DNA of 64,000 nt, taken from the NCBI RefSeq assembly GCF_043290135.1, contig NC_134700.1, positions 157,062,053 through 157,126,052 on the forward strand, in the 5' to 3' direction. This stretch comes from Rhipicephalus microplus. Taxonomy: Eukaryota > Arthropoda > Arachnida > Ixodida > Ixodidae. Position numbers and translations under genes: made by a program. How positions within the stretch are numbered: position 1 is the stretch's first letter; the number at the start of each line of letters is the position of its first letter. Positions 34,111-44,651 of this stretch are shown in pieces. The notes under the pieces are model-generated. The model ran no database searches. It was not told the origin of the DNA and saw only the letters and a program-made list of their open reading frames with translations.

Positions 34111-35973
34111 GAAGCACCGCCATCCAGCGGACATTTCAAGGACTAAACGGGAGGTGGCACATGCACACTTTCTTACGGTTTGCGCTTCGGGTTTACTTCC
34201 CACCTTTAACCACCTCGAGTTCATGGTATATACTCGTTCACTGTATTCATGGCTATGCGGCCCAACGCTCGCTAAACCTTTTTAAAACCTAGGAGGTTAC
34301 ACCCAGCGAGTATAACGTAGCAACCCTTTCTTGTCAGATCGTGCTAAATGTACATGCCAATAGCTGCTAATGGCGATCGCAGCGTGCGCGTTACCTAAAG
34401 GCCGAATGCTCCTGTCTCTTATTCCCCCTGAGCAGCCATTAAAATGTGCATTGAGCACTATCTTTTATTGTTCAACAACGCACAGAAGAAATCTCTCACC
34501 GGAACCACCTTAGAGGTCAAAACCGTAAGGACCACTATTTCGGGTATCTGCCGCTGGTGCATAGAGAAATAAAAAAGTTGAAGAGTGGACACTCCCATAG
34601 ACCCCAGCGGCCCAATCGACTCTTGCACACCTAGTGGTTGATGAGAGCAAGTGGCGTGCGCTTCCGGTTTCGGTTTCACTGGCGCAAATTTTGAATTACT
34701 TTGCATAACCGACGTTTGGCTATGACGAAAGTTCATGATTTCAGACCACTATTCATCGCCCAAATGGATAGTTTTTGTAGGTCGTTTTGATTTAGCGATT
34801 CCCTGTTTTGTTTTGTTCAGTAGTTCGTGCGAATCGGTCGTGACGTAATTTTTATTTCAATTAAGTTATAATAAAAAGAGATGCAGGTAATGATAATTCA
34901 CTACGGTTTTATTCATTGCGCTTGTGTTTTTCTTTTGGAACAAGTGATCAATGTATATATCAGTCAAAGAAACAGAGCATCCGCAATGTTTTATTCAAAG
35001 GCAAGGTAGAGTATGAGAATATAAAAAGCACAATATGACAAAGGTAGACAACAAATGCATCTCGCCTTACAAATAAATTGTAACAAATATTGTAACAAAT
35101 ACATAGAGAACACAGACAACGCACACATCGCTAGAGTTGGCAGAAGCGGAGAAGCTGGTGAAGTATGACACACCGGGCCAGTGGGTAAGTAAGGATCTAT
35201 GGCAAAAACACAGCGCACAATGCTGATGAAGAAGGAAGAAGTGACATATACACAGCAATGAAGTCGCGAATCACGCCTGGGCTTAACCGAAATTATGCAT
35301 AGAAAAAAAGAGCGCACAGAAACCACACGACACAATATAGCAGAAAGGCAAAGGTGCAGTGTGCTGGCTGTGCTTAAGAACAGCTAGTCCAAAATGAAAA
35401 AAAGCAGACTTGATGCCTGCTTGTCCTCAGAAAGGTAGGGCTTTGCAGCTTGCTCACTACGTGAAAGACAAATCAAACGCTACAAGTTTGGGTATTCTTT
35501 TGAAAATTTTGATGGGCAAGATGAGGAGGTTGATGAGAAGCTAAAATACGAAAAGCGTGATAACATGAACCGTGCCCACTTCATACTGTGTTCCTTACCC
35601 GCTCGAAGACATTTCAATAAGCGGTTTTGTTATCGATATATTACTTGAGCTGGAGAGATAAAGCATACACAGTGACCAAGCGACCCACAGTAAAGTGTAC
35701 AGTTCGCCCGTATTTGCTACAAAAAATACAGACAGGATACCCAACATTCTTTTTAAGGTTATGCAAATCACTTCGAGCGAATACACAGTGTTCGTACTCC
35801 TCATAGCGGGTAACCAAAACAATGCATACAACGAAGGAGTGGTTAGTCCAGTTGAACTGAATATAAGCATATAAGACCATAATGAAGTCTGCTGTAACGA
35901 AGTAATAACATAACAAAGCTATTGCAGGATTCGGCTCAACTCGAATACTTTAGTGTAAACCCGCCGCTAATTG
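34111..35973. other. No gene seen; probable 3' flank of the P-type transposase gene
   Basis: Minus-strand AATAAA signals occur at about 34989-34994 and 34901-34906, roughly 1 kb beyond the transposase stop codon, and could serve it. The rest, including several minus frames of up to about 114 codons, shows no domain I recognise. Confidence 0.4.
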
Positions 35974-38134
35974 CTAACCTTTGAACTTGTCAAGCTGTAT
36001 GCCTGAGATTGAAGACTGGAACCTAACCCTGTCTAAGTTTCGGTTCACAAAACGCACATGCCAACATAAACGAACCCGGCAAAACATTTTCAGAAACTTA
36101 GCGCGACACCCAGCAGAGCAGAAATGAAAATCGCCAACACTTGACAGATGGTGATACAAAACATCGCACACTTTCAGGTGATGTGCAGTGGCCTCAATTA
36201 TGGCAAGAAAGTGAGATTCAAGTTGTTGTACGTATGCAAAAGCTGCTTCTGATGGCACAGTGAGATTCCCAAAAAGTTTGCTGGGGACGTGGTATGCTTT
36301 GAGCATTGTGAAATACTGGTGGGTACCTTTAAGCGTCTCACTGTCGTCTTTCAGTAACTGTGGGCAACTGCAACCGTCACATGCATTCCGAAGGAAGTGT
36401 TTGATGAGAAAACCAGCTACATAATATGCAGCGGAGTCATCGATAATATGGGAGTGAATGTTTGTCGCAAGTTCAGAGAGATCGTCTAGAGCGGGAAAGT
36501 CGTCAGGCTGTGGCTGTGCACACTCCTCATTATCCACAAGAGACGCACTGGTGAGGGAGAATGGCGAGAGCTGCTCTTGGAGGAGGTCACATTCATCATC
36601 CTCGACATTTCCGTATTCTGACAGCTTGAAGAGTTTTCTTATGCAGATGTGCTTCAGGCCACAAATAAATTGTGCTACATTGGGGTTGGTGTTGCAACCC
36701 TGTTTTTGCCTAATGTGGCCAAATATGTTCTCCAGAGGATCCTGTTGAAGCCTGCGTGTTAACAGGTATTCAAAATTGTAATTTTTGGAGAGGTCGTCCC
36801 ATAGTTGACAAATTGCCTGAATTGTAATTTGCCAACCTACGATGGTTTGTGGTTGACGTCTGCCAACAAACTGCCATGATGCAATCCAGGGAAGCTGGCC
36901 TCGGAGGAAGTCAATCAGCTCTGAATCATTTTTCATGATTGCATGTCGCAGCTTTTGCGAAGTTCTTTTTTTACTCGAGCTGTTCAAGGCATCGAAAATC
37001 CTGTCCATACGATCACAAAATTGAGCTGTAGTGATGGCCGAGGCAGGCAGCACCTTCGCATACACCATTGCCGTGATAGCAATCGAAACTGATGCACTGA
37101 GGACCTGAGTTGCTCTGCTGACCTTCATATTAGAAAAAGGTTTCTGATGAACGTGCCGTTCAGTAAACTTTGGAGCCAATCGCAACCGCAACTCATGTGA
37201 GGATTGGTAAAGGCTTACAATGTGCGACCAGTTAACAATGTCATCCCCAATATATAACTTGTGTGCTTGGACATTATTGCGCGTTGTTTTAATTAAATGC
37301 GGAACATCAAAAATGTAATATACCCGCTCACCATTAACTTCAAAAAAGGCTTTGCTACAGTCACTCTTAGTTGGTTAGCGAGACTTACATTTGAACTGCC
37401 CTGGTCACAAATGACTGCTTTCACTGCAATAATAATGCTCTTAAGTTCCAAAATGAGTGACACCAGCAAGTTATGCATAACAGATGATGGTGTTGATGTG
37501 TGCCCTATAGTAAACGCAACCGGTTGAACCCACTTTCTCGAAACACCAACAAGCAGAAAAACCAGTGCTCGATCAGCGATGGTTGAAGTGCGATGAGTGC
37601 CATCATCTGTAAAACCCTGGACAACGTCTCTTGAAGCATCATAGTACAAATTCTTTTTGAGTGCTATTTCGTCGAAAACTAAAGCGCACACTCGGTCCCG
37701 TTCATTCCAAGCATGAGTATTTGTTGCAATGGAAGTAAGGATTCCTGGAATTATGCCTGGAGTCATCTTTACATTAGCTAGCCACCTCCTTAATGAACGC
37801 CGGGAGGGCAAAGAAAAATATGGAGCCAGAAATCGGTATGCTCGCGGACCTCGGAAGTTTAAGTGAAGAGCGAATTTCTTGAACCACACGGGAAACCGCT
37901 TGCCCTTGCGTGTGGGCCTCAAGCCAACATGTGCAGAAAGAAGTTTAAAAACCTCCTCGGTGACGTGCGGTCGGATAACTTCAAGGGCCTTCGAAGTCGA
38001 TGACGGTGCTTGGTGAGGCTGTCTCTGCAGTCTTTTGATAGTTTTCCGCTGTGCTGCTACTTTGGCTTGCAGATGTTTAATGGTTTGCTTGTACTTCATT
38101 GATGGAGACATTGTCGCTGGCACACAGGAACGCA
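35974..38134 (-). pseudogene. Catalytic exon (7) of the P-type transposase, frameshifted at 37342-37347
   Basis: After a TTGTTTATTGCAG acceptor come a coiled coil (KYKQTIKHLQAKVAAQRKTI), VWFKKFALHLNFRGPRAYRF, then CALVFDEIALKKNLYYD (first catalytic Asp, near 37672) and FTDDGTHRTSTIADRALVF. CDQGSSN (second Asp, near 37405) follows. QDPLENIFGHIRQKQGCN (catalytic Glu near 36731, C-terminal of the GTP-binding insertion) comes later. The frame ends at a stop at 35974. Between the second Asp and the rest, the family-typical segment after AKPF continues only in another frame, explained by one base missing from a six-base run. Downstream coding has no further stop. Confidence 0.88.
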
Positions 38135-38429
38135 CTGCAATAAACAAAAAAATTGATGTAAAAGCGAAGAACAACTAATCCCATACGAGCACTTTCCTCG
38201 CTCTTTCAGACCCAAGGTGCACAACTTTCTGTGATACAAAGTTTTCGATTCCACTACCTAAAAACAAACCATTCACGATGTTGACAATGCACAAAAAAAT
38301 GAAAATCACTGAGAGCCCACCCCTACATTTTGTAAGTGCACACGTATTGTCCTTTTGAGGATAGTTTCCTCAGAATGTCCTAAACATAAAATAGCACATT
38401 AAAAACTGCTGCAATAAAAGCATAGTCAC

Positions 38430-38958
38430 CATTATCTCTAAGGCACTCAGGCGTGGAGCTGTTGGCGGAGACGTCTTCTGGAGGGTCTTGTGAAGCTTGT
38501 TCAGTGCCTCGGACAGTGCTGTCAGAACAATCTTGCGAGCGGCCTGCGGAAGTCTCTATATCAATCCACTCTGGTGTTGAAGTGAACATACAACTTACCG
38601 GCCACACAGGTTCCTTTTGTGACAGCTGAACGGCTGGTTAAGGTTTTCTCCGGCAAGACGAAATCAGCAAAAATTCTTTCACCAGCTACAAGGCAGCTGC
38701 CACCTGCAGAGGTTTGGTCAACAGTCAATTTGGGTAAAAAAAAAAGAAATCGCGACACTGAACGCACCCTGTTCATCGGGGCACCTCAATGTGTGGGAGC
38801 CGCTTTTTGAAGCCTCTACCGCAGGTCCTGAAGAAATAAAATTACGACAATGTGTCAGTAAGAGGCTTAAAATAACACAAACTGAAGCTCATCCGCACCT
38901 TGCAGAGCAGCTTCTGCAGCCATATCACAGTCACTACTTGAAGCGACGCTCAGAGAAC
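38430..38958 (-). CDS. Small linker exons (3-6) of the P-type transposase
   Basis: Four candidate exons of 60, 60, 105 and 141 bp (38958-38899, 38827-38768, 38703-38599, 38570-38430). Each is flanked by AG and GT, is a multiple of three and lies in phase 1, so any one could be skipped without breaking the frame. Encoded residues are Ser/Glu/Asp-rich (for example SAGRSQDCSDSTVRGTEQ in exon 6) and probably form a flexible acidic linker. Exon 5 has the best signals (pyrimidine tract, CTCTGCAG acceptor, GTAAGTTG donor). Exons 3 and 4 have weaker donors (GTGCGG, GTGCGT) and may not be real. Confidence 0.6.
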
Positions 38959-39415
38959 CTGCATATATGTGCAGTTGGTACAAGTTACAAAGCTTGTAGC
39001 ATGGGGAAACTTAAACAGCTCTTTCAAACGCATAAATTGGTCGAACGTGGAAGAAAAGAGACGGCACCAACTAGGAAACAAGTAATTTGTGATTTTTGGA
39101 ATTATCAACAGTGGCAGCTTTCACTGATGAAAGGTATACGTACATGTGCACTCAGGCTTGAAGATAACGTTAAATAGCCCTTTAAAGTCTTTCAAAACAA
39201 GTTGCGCAGGTCCAGAGCATCAAAACATGACAGAAATGTAAAGCTGCTGTTAGGAAGGTAATAGCCCACAATTCACAGAATTTAAGACTTTCCAAGTGTT
39301 ACTTCTGTAGTGAGGTTTCTCCATCAGCTACAAAGATCTTCACGGTTAACTGTCGCCACTGATTCAATACAAATGGCTGCTATTGCACATATTTGAGTTT
39401 CAGTCAATCACTTAC

Positions 39416-39836
39416 ATGGTGCAGCTGGTTGCACACTGGGAACAGCCATTCTTGTAAGCCTTGTGTGCCCAGGGTCCATGAAACTTTGAGCAGTAAAATG
39501 GTCGCTACAAACCCTGTACGTTGCGTACAATAGGCTGGCCGGCTTACTCAGGAGATCATCGCGTCCAGCATACTGCATCCATGCTTTCATCCTGCATTGG
39601 CAATGAACTATCAGCTGAAAGGGGAAGTGCTTGAATAGTGATTTTTTATTGTTACCCTCACTTAGCAAGTACGAACAGTAAGCCTACAGACATGCAAACC
39701 ATACAAAAGCTTTAACACACCTGCCGTCCCGTGGTACGCGGAAGAAACTCGTCCCAGGCTTCTTGTGGGTTCTGCCATTGTTGAAGCACCACGATACACA
39801 GCAGTAGCTGCCGTAGCTTGGACCGCCGGACGGCAT
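39416..39836 (-). CDS. THAP DNA-binding domain, exons 1 and 2 of the P-type transposase
   Basis: Exon 1 (39836-39721) begins MPSGGPSYGSYCCVSWC, giving the first Cys pair, and continues TSFFRVPRDG before a GGCAG|GTGTGTT donor. Exon 2 (39591-39416) follows GCCAATGCAG| and encodes the conserved Trp (KAWMQYAGRDD), VCSDHFTAQSF (Cys-x2-His pair) and MAVPSV (the AVPxxF-like end). It stops at CCAT|GTAAGTG. Together they form a C2CH THAP finger of about 90 residues, which in P elements binds near the transposon ends. A frame starting at 39668 is not a real start; it reads through the intron. Confidence 0.85.
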
Positions 39837-41125
39837 GGCGTCAGCGCGGTCTGAAAATGTTAGTAAGTGGATGCTTCGCTGTCAAATTACGAAAAAGATA
39901 TGTGCACGTCATAAGTGTACCAGCAAACCCCTTTGAATGATTAGCTAATCGATGCACAATACAAAACCAGTGATACATCTCTGACCCATAAAACTCTGAC
40001 TTACAAAGGTATACGTCAAGACCACGAACAAAGATCAGAAGTTTCCAGGCCGCTATCCCTTGTAATGCAATGGTATCGGGGCCTGGAAACTTTAGAACAC
40101 CTTCGTGCGTACGCAGTATCAGCAGTACATTGGGAAGAAAAATCGTAGTTGAAATTTGTGCGGTAAAATCATGTTGGAAACGTAAAAAAAATTGTGGGCA
40201 GCTTGCACTAGTGGCACAAGGCTAACGAAGAAACGAAGATGATGGCCACTTGGCTAGTCCAGATTTGCCTCCGGCACACCAAGAATTATTCGTGTTCCGA
40301 GCCTTCGGGAAACGCGTCGTGAAGCATGCGAGGCCCAGCGAACTATTCTCAATATTTTGCACCGAGCCACCGAGCCTATGACCTAGCTGCCCAGCTATGC
40401 TCAGCCTACAGACGCTCGCGTCCGTGGCAGACGCAGCACGCGTCGCCTCGGCTTGACGCCGTGCCGCCTTTGCTATACTGCATACGTTGCACAATGTTCC
40501 CGTCTAACCGCCGCATAGAGCCACAAACATTCTTTTTAGCGAACCTCCCAGTCCTTAACAAGCTTCAGAAAAAGGTTACAACTGCGTGAATGAGACGCCA
40601 CGTAAGAAACAAACTCGCACACACGAAGCGCAACGTGTGTGTGTGCATCTTTCTATGTTTGTTGCATGGTGTCTTTTTCGCGCAGGCGTAACCGTTTTCT
40701 GAAAAAATGACCCAACAAGACCAACAACATGTCATTCAACAAGCTTCGCTTGAAAACGTGCCTCACCTGTTATCTCACGCTTGAAAACGCCGACGCAGCC
40801 GACGTTGACGAAAGCGACGAATGCTTCTCGCCGTCAGTCATGCATGGGCTTGTCGCTGGATAGATGGTGTTTATGACAGTACGGCTGAAGAAAAATAATC
40901 GCGTAAGGTGTGTTGAATAAATCGTTTTTATGTATAAAGAACATACCAAATTTGGGCGTGTAATTATTAATTTGTGAAAACAATTCTGTTGCATTGATTA
41001 TAACTGTGTTTTTTTTTGCGCTTGCGCCCTCTGAAGTTTGGTGGGAGCACTAGTTCGTTACGTAGTCGTGACGCACTTCCTGAGGCCAGGTTTTGCGGAG
41101 TGTCCGCTCTTGTCTTCTTCTTTCT
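39837..41125. other. No gene seen upstream of the P-type transposase
   Basis: Probably contains its promoter and any terminal inverted repeat; I could not find a matching repeat at the other side. A GC-rich patch at 40330-40490 has an Ala/Arg-rich minus frame (KAARRQAEATRAASATDAS) without a recognised domain. Confidence 0.45.
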
Positions 41126-42985
41126 CTATGGCTGGTGGTTGATTGGCGCCCTATTACCCTGCTAAATGTAGATTACAAGCTCTTGGCTAGCATTTTGGTG
41201 CGCCGAATCAGTTCATTTCTCGCAACATTAATCGCTCCCCACCAGGTCTGTTCTGTTCCGGGCCGAGAAATACACACCCATACGTGGTTAACGCGCGACA
41301 TCATTCAATACACCATCAGTCAATGTGCGCAAGGACTGCTGGTTTCATTAGATCAAGAAAAAGCTTTTGATTTCATAGAACTTGGCTACATACTAAATGT
41401 TTTACATGCATACGGATTCCCGGATAAGTTCATCGACCTTATCAACGCGATGTACACTAATTTAGAAAGTACCCTTTACTTAGATTCCCGTGAGAGTCAC
41501 GCATTTAGAGTCACGCGTGGGGTCCGTCAAGGGTGTCCCCTATCCCCAGGGTTATTTATCCTTGCATTAGAGCCCTTTTTAAGGGCCGTTGAACATCACC
41601 CGCAGATTCGTGGCTTACCTCTACCCGGTAACACTCAAGTAAAAGTCGCTGCATATGCAGATGATATCACTCTATATGTACATAATGAACAGTCGCGGCA
41701 GCATGCTCTTGATACATTCCATGATTTCGGTATGATCTCCGGTGCAAGGTTAAACTTTTCTAAAAGCCAGTATTTTTTCATTGGCAACCCCAACGGTCGT
41801 ATCAACATGACGTCGCCTTTACAGTGGTCTCCTGAGATTTCAATACTCGGAGTTACTTTCACTGTATTTGGTATACAGGATAGCATCTGGTCATCCGTTG
41901 TACAAACACTTCTAAATGATATCAAAGCAGCCAGGTACTTCGAATTCCCCCTCTTGGAACGCCGATACTTAACACAAACGGTGTACCTAAGAAAATTTTG
42001 GTACCTTTGCCATTCTGTTAAACCACCGCTCCTCGTCTGCAGGAAAGTGCAAAGCTGCATCAGTTCATTTTTTTGGTCTGGTGGCACAGAATTGTTATCG
42101 CGTCCAGCGTTAGCTCAACCGCGAGATCAAGGCGGTTTTGCATTCCCCGACATTTCCGTCACGGCTTCTACATTGTGCCTCCGCACTCTATTGCGAATAC
42201 TAAGCAATGATGACATGCCCGCTCAGACACTGGCTCGTTACCATCTGGGGCCATCACTACGTGTCTTCTTGCCGGACAGCCAAATAAACAAAGGCCCCCA
42301 ATCAACTGAATTACCATCTTTGTATCGAGCCCTTCTGGCATTTCACCGTCGTTTGGGAGCTACGTGCCCAGAGATAGAGGTGGCCGATTCTAAAGTGGTG
42401 GACACAATGGCCGCCCTTCTACGGCCCTTGGTGCCCCAGCATCGTCAATCTGTACTGAACTGCGCTTGGAAACCAATAACTGCCGCAGTGTTGCCAGGGC
42501 ATCTCAGAGACTTTGTCTGGAGGTTGGGCTGCGGCTTGCTCCCCACGCGAGATCGGTTGCAGCGTTGGCGGGTAGTTCGCACTTCCACTTGCCCCAACGG
42601 CGTCATGGTAGAGACCAATCGACACGCGACGTTTGAATGTGTGGTTTCCCGCCTTTTTTGGCGTGCGGTTAATGCTGGTTTTCGGGGACAGAGTGTGCGA
42701 ACTTTCGTGTCTAACGGCCGATTTCCGCGTAGCCGCTTCTCCGCTCTCATAATAGTTGCGGGGCTGTTCAGCCTTTGGAGAAACCGATGTGAGGCCGTAG
42801 CTGACAATTGCCGCCGGCGTGCCTTGTGGCCGATACTGGGGAGAATGAGACGAGAGATCCTCGCGTTCCTCCCCGAAGAGCTTTTCTTCCTCGGGGAGCA
42901 AGAGTTTCTGCGGCATTGGTCGTGCCCTTTCGTCAAGGTGGAACACGAAAGGATACAACTCATTTTTCGACCGACTTGGTGCTAA
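41093..42985 (+). pseudogene. Tx1/L1 reverse transcriptase and C-terminal region, open (truncated)
   Basis: Motifs in order are WRPITLLNVDYKLLASILVR, LLVSLDQEKAFDFIELGY (first catalytic Asp), RGVRQGCPLSPGLFILALEP, AAYADDITLYV (Asp pair) and ILGVTFT. A long C-terminal region follows with HLRDFVWRLGCGLLPTRDRL and then TCPNGVMVETNRHATFECV, a degenerate CCHC-like finger of this clade. The annotated first ATG at 41093 lies outside the element; homology starts near 41126, so there is no native start. The endonuclease and ORF1 are missing. No internal stop occurs across 620 codons. Confidence 0.87.
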
Positions 42986-43262
42986 GCAGCGCCCGTTGAG
43001 TTGTTATATATGATTTCATTTGTTACAAACTGTGTTTCATTTGAATCTATGTATCGTTATACCCTTGTATCTTGATATCACATTGAATTTTCGTGTACAT
43101 GTATGCCAACATAATCATGTATATTAGAGCAAATGTCTTCACTGTAACGTAGTGATGTTAGTCGTGAATTATAGATGTGCAGAAGTGTATGTGCCCCGTT
43201 ACTGGACTGGTATGAAGCCTTTGTGTTCTGTACATGCTGTAAATAAACTTTTTCTAAACGCG
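41126..43262 (+). mobile_element. Tx1-like L1-clade LINE, 5'-truncated
   Basis: The element enters in the RT at DWRPITLLNVDYKLLA and runs uninterrupted to a stop at 42985. An AT-rich 3' UTR follows with AATAAA at 43242-43247, about 20 bases before the probable end. No TSD could be fixed. The long open frame suggests a fairly recent copy. Confidence 0.85.
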
Positions 43263-43560
43263 CCACTAAAAGTAAGGCAGTATCTCTCGAACACTGTAAT
43301 AGACGACGCGCTCCCACAGAAGTACGTACAAACTGCAGTTGAGTGAGGATATTCTAGATGTCGCTGTACCGCTACTTTTTGATTGGCTGCTGTGCGGATT
43401 GTACCTGGGTGCGCAAAGGAGTAGTGCCTCTCCCAGTCTCCGGGATAGTCGACGTACGTGGTGGATCGTTGGTAGGGCATGGACGAAACAGAGCGGCGGT
43501 GCGTTGAAGACGCTTGTCCTCGGTTTCCTTGGCTCGCATCTCGTCGGTGTTACCCGCGTG
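43263..43560. other. Flank of the second tetranucleotide repeat element
   Basis: Moderately GC-rich, with frames on both strands that have no recognisable domain. It may be part of the repeat that follows. Confidence 0.35.
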
Positions 43561-43975
43561 ACGTCTGCATTCGCTAACGCGATCGGACGCATGGACAAAT
43601 CCACGGACGGACCGACGCATGGATGGATAAATGGATGGACGCACACATGGACGCAAACACAGACAGAAAGACGGACTGATGAATAGACAGGTAGACAGAC
43701 AAACAGGCAGATACACCGGCATATGGATGCATACACGGAGGGACCAGACAGAGACAACACAAACGGCCATACAGATGCACAGACAGATAGACGGATGCAT
43801 GGACAAATGGACTAACTAACACACTAATGGACACATATGAATGGACGCATGGACGGACGCATGGACCAAATCACGAACGGACGAACGGAAGCACGGACAG
43901 ATGAACGGGAGGAGCACGGATGTAAATAAGGATGCTTCGCCCCTCTCATCATCATTGACTCCGTTACTGGGCGGT
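43561..43975 (-). repeat. Degenerate GGAC/GGAT minisatellite in a tick repeat, copy 2 (reverse of copy 1)
   Basis: About 330 bases of imperfect units (ATGGACGC, ACGGACGG, ACAGACAG) followed by GCTTCGCCCCTCTCATCATC and ATTGACTCCGT (43934-43963). Read in reverse this is the same lead-in as at 33838-33867. Met/Asp/Trp/Thr-rich and Cys/Val/Ser-rich frames here are artefacts. Confidence 0.8.
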
Positions 43976-44084
43976 GATTTTTTTCGAGCGTGTACACGTG
44001 AGTGTGAAATGGTGCAACCGTTATTTGATTGTCGACTAAGTAGTTGTCATACTAATAAGAAAAACCAACTATAACAGACATGTT

Positions 44085-44170
44085 AATATATCAATGTTTA
44101 TTTGGGGACGTAGGTATCGTAGTCGGGAATATATCAATGTTTATTTGGAGATATAGGTATCGTAGTCGGA
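44085..44170. repeat. Tandem duplication of ~43 bp
   Basis: TATATCAATGTTTATTTGG and TAGGTATCGTAGTCGG occur twice in a row with a few changes. Surrounding DNA (43976-44578) shows no gene. Confidence 0.8.
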
Positions 44171-44578
44171 AAAGACTTCATATGGTAACAAAACAAATCT
44201 TGTAGTGTTTGTGCGGGCAGTTCAATGTTAACAGTGAATTGGCAGCAATGGTGACTGCTTTGTAACTACGACTTGAATGCAGAACAGAACTAACGAATAA
44301 CGCGCATTTCTTTGCTACATTGGTTATCAAGAAGCGCGAGGACTACCTAAAAATACCAATAATAATTAAAAGATCTGTGCAAGACAGTGACGCCAGCGAC
44401 TGTTGTGTTCTGTGACTTCACGCCTACATCTCACGAATCGTGACTTCACACACGCCCCCTTTTTCTTACAAAATATAAAGATAGGACAGGATGTACCCGC
44501 CAACAATACATGTAAAAGATGGGCAATCTTAGAACATTGTAACGAATATTTGCTAGGCCAACACAAGTTCGACACCAG

Positions 44579-44590
44579 AGAATATTACAG
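44579..44590. repeat. TSD of LINE C, 3' side (12 bp)
   Basis: AGAATATTACAG, identical to 48294-48305 on the far side of the element. Confidence 0.9.
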
Positions 44591-44651
44591 ACAGACAGAG
44601 AGACAAAGAACTTTATTCAGGTCCTGAGGAACTGCGTTGTAACGGCCCCGT

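Larger units (their letters stand above)
35974..39836 (-). pseudogene. P-element/THAP9-type transposase gene, seven predicted exons, one frameshift
   Basis: Predicted exons on the minus strand are 39836-39721, 39591-39416, 38958-38899, 38827-38768, 38703-38599, 38570-38430 and 38134-35974. All introns have GT...AG ends and all phases agree: phase 2 after exon 1, phase 1 after every later exon. Total coding length is about 939 codons, compared with about 750 for the Drosophila P transposase and about 900 for vertebrate THAP9. The order is THAP zinc finger, acidic linker, coiled coil, RNase H-like DDE core with insertion, then C-terminal domain. It is a cut-and-paste DNA transposase or a domesticated descendant. 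The single break seen is one missing base in a six-A run at 37342-37347. Small exons 3 and 4 are the least certain. Confidence 0.82.

Noticed and set aside
33675..34292. Several frames rich in Arg/Thr/Asp or Ser/Val/Pro
   Set aside because: Products of the degenerate GTCC repeat in all frames; composition follows the repeat.
36458..36748. Plus-strand Ser/Arg-rich frame
   Set aside because: Shadow of the P-type transposase on the opposite strand.
38619..39177. Plus-strand frames of 63 and 128 codons
   Set aside because: They lie over introns and small exons of the minus-strand transposase and have no recognisable domain.
42419..42963. Two minus-strand frames of more than 170 codons
   Set aside because: Antisense shadows of the Tx1 reverse transcriptase.
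43266..43834. Cys/Val/Ser-rich minus frames resembling membrane peptides
   Set aside because: Same minisatellite family as at 33.8 kb; no start or splice context.
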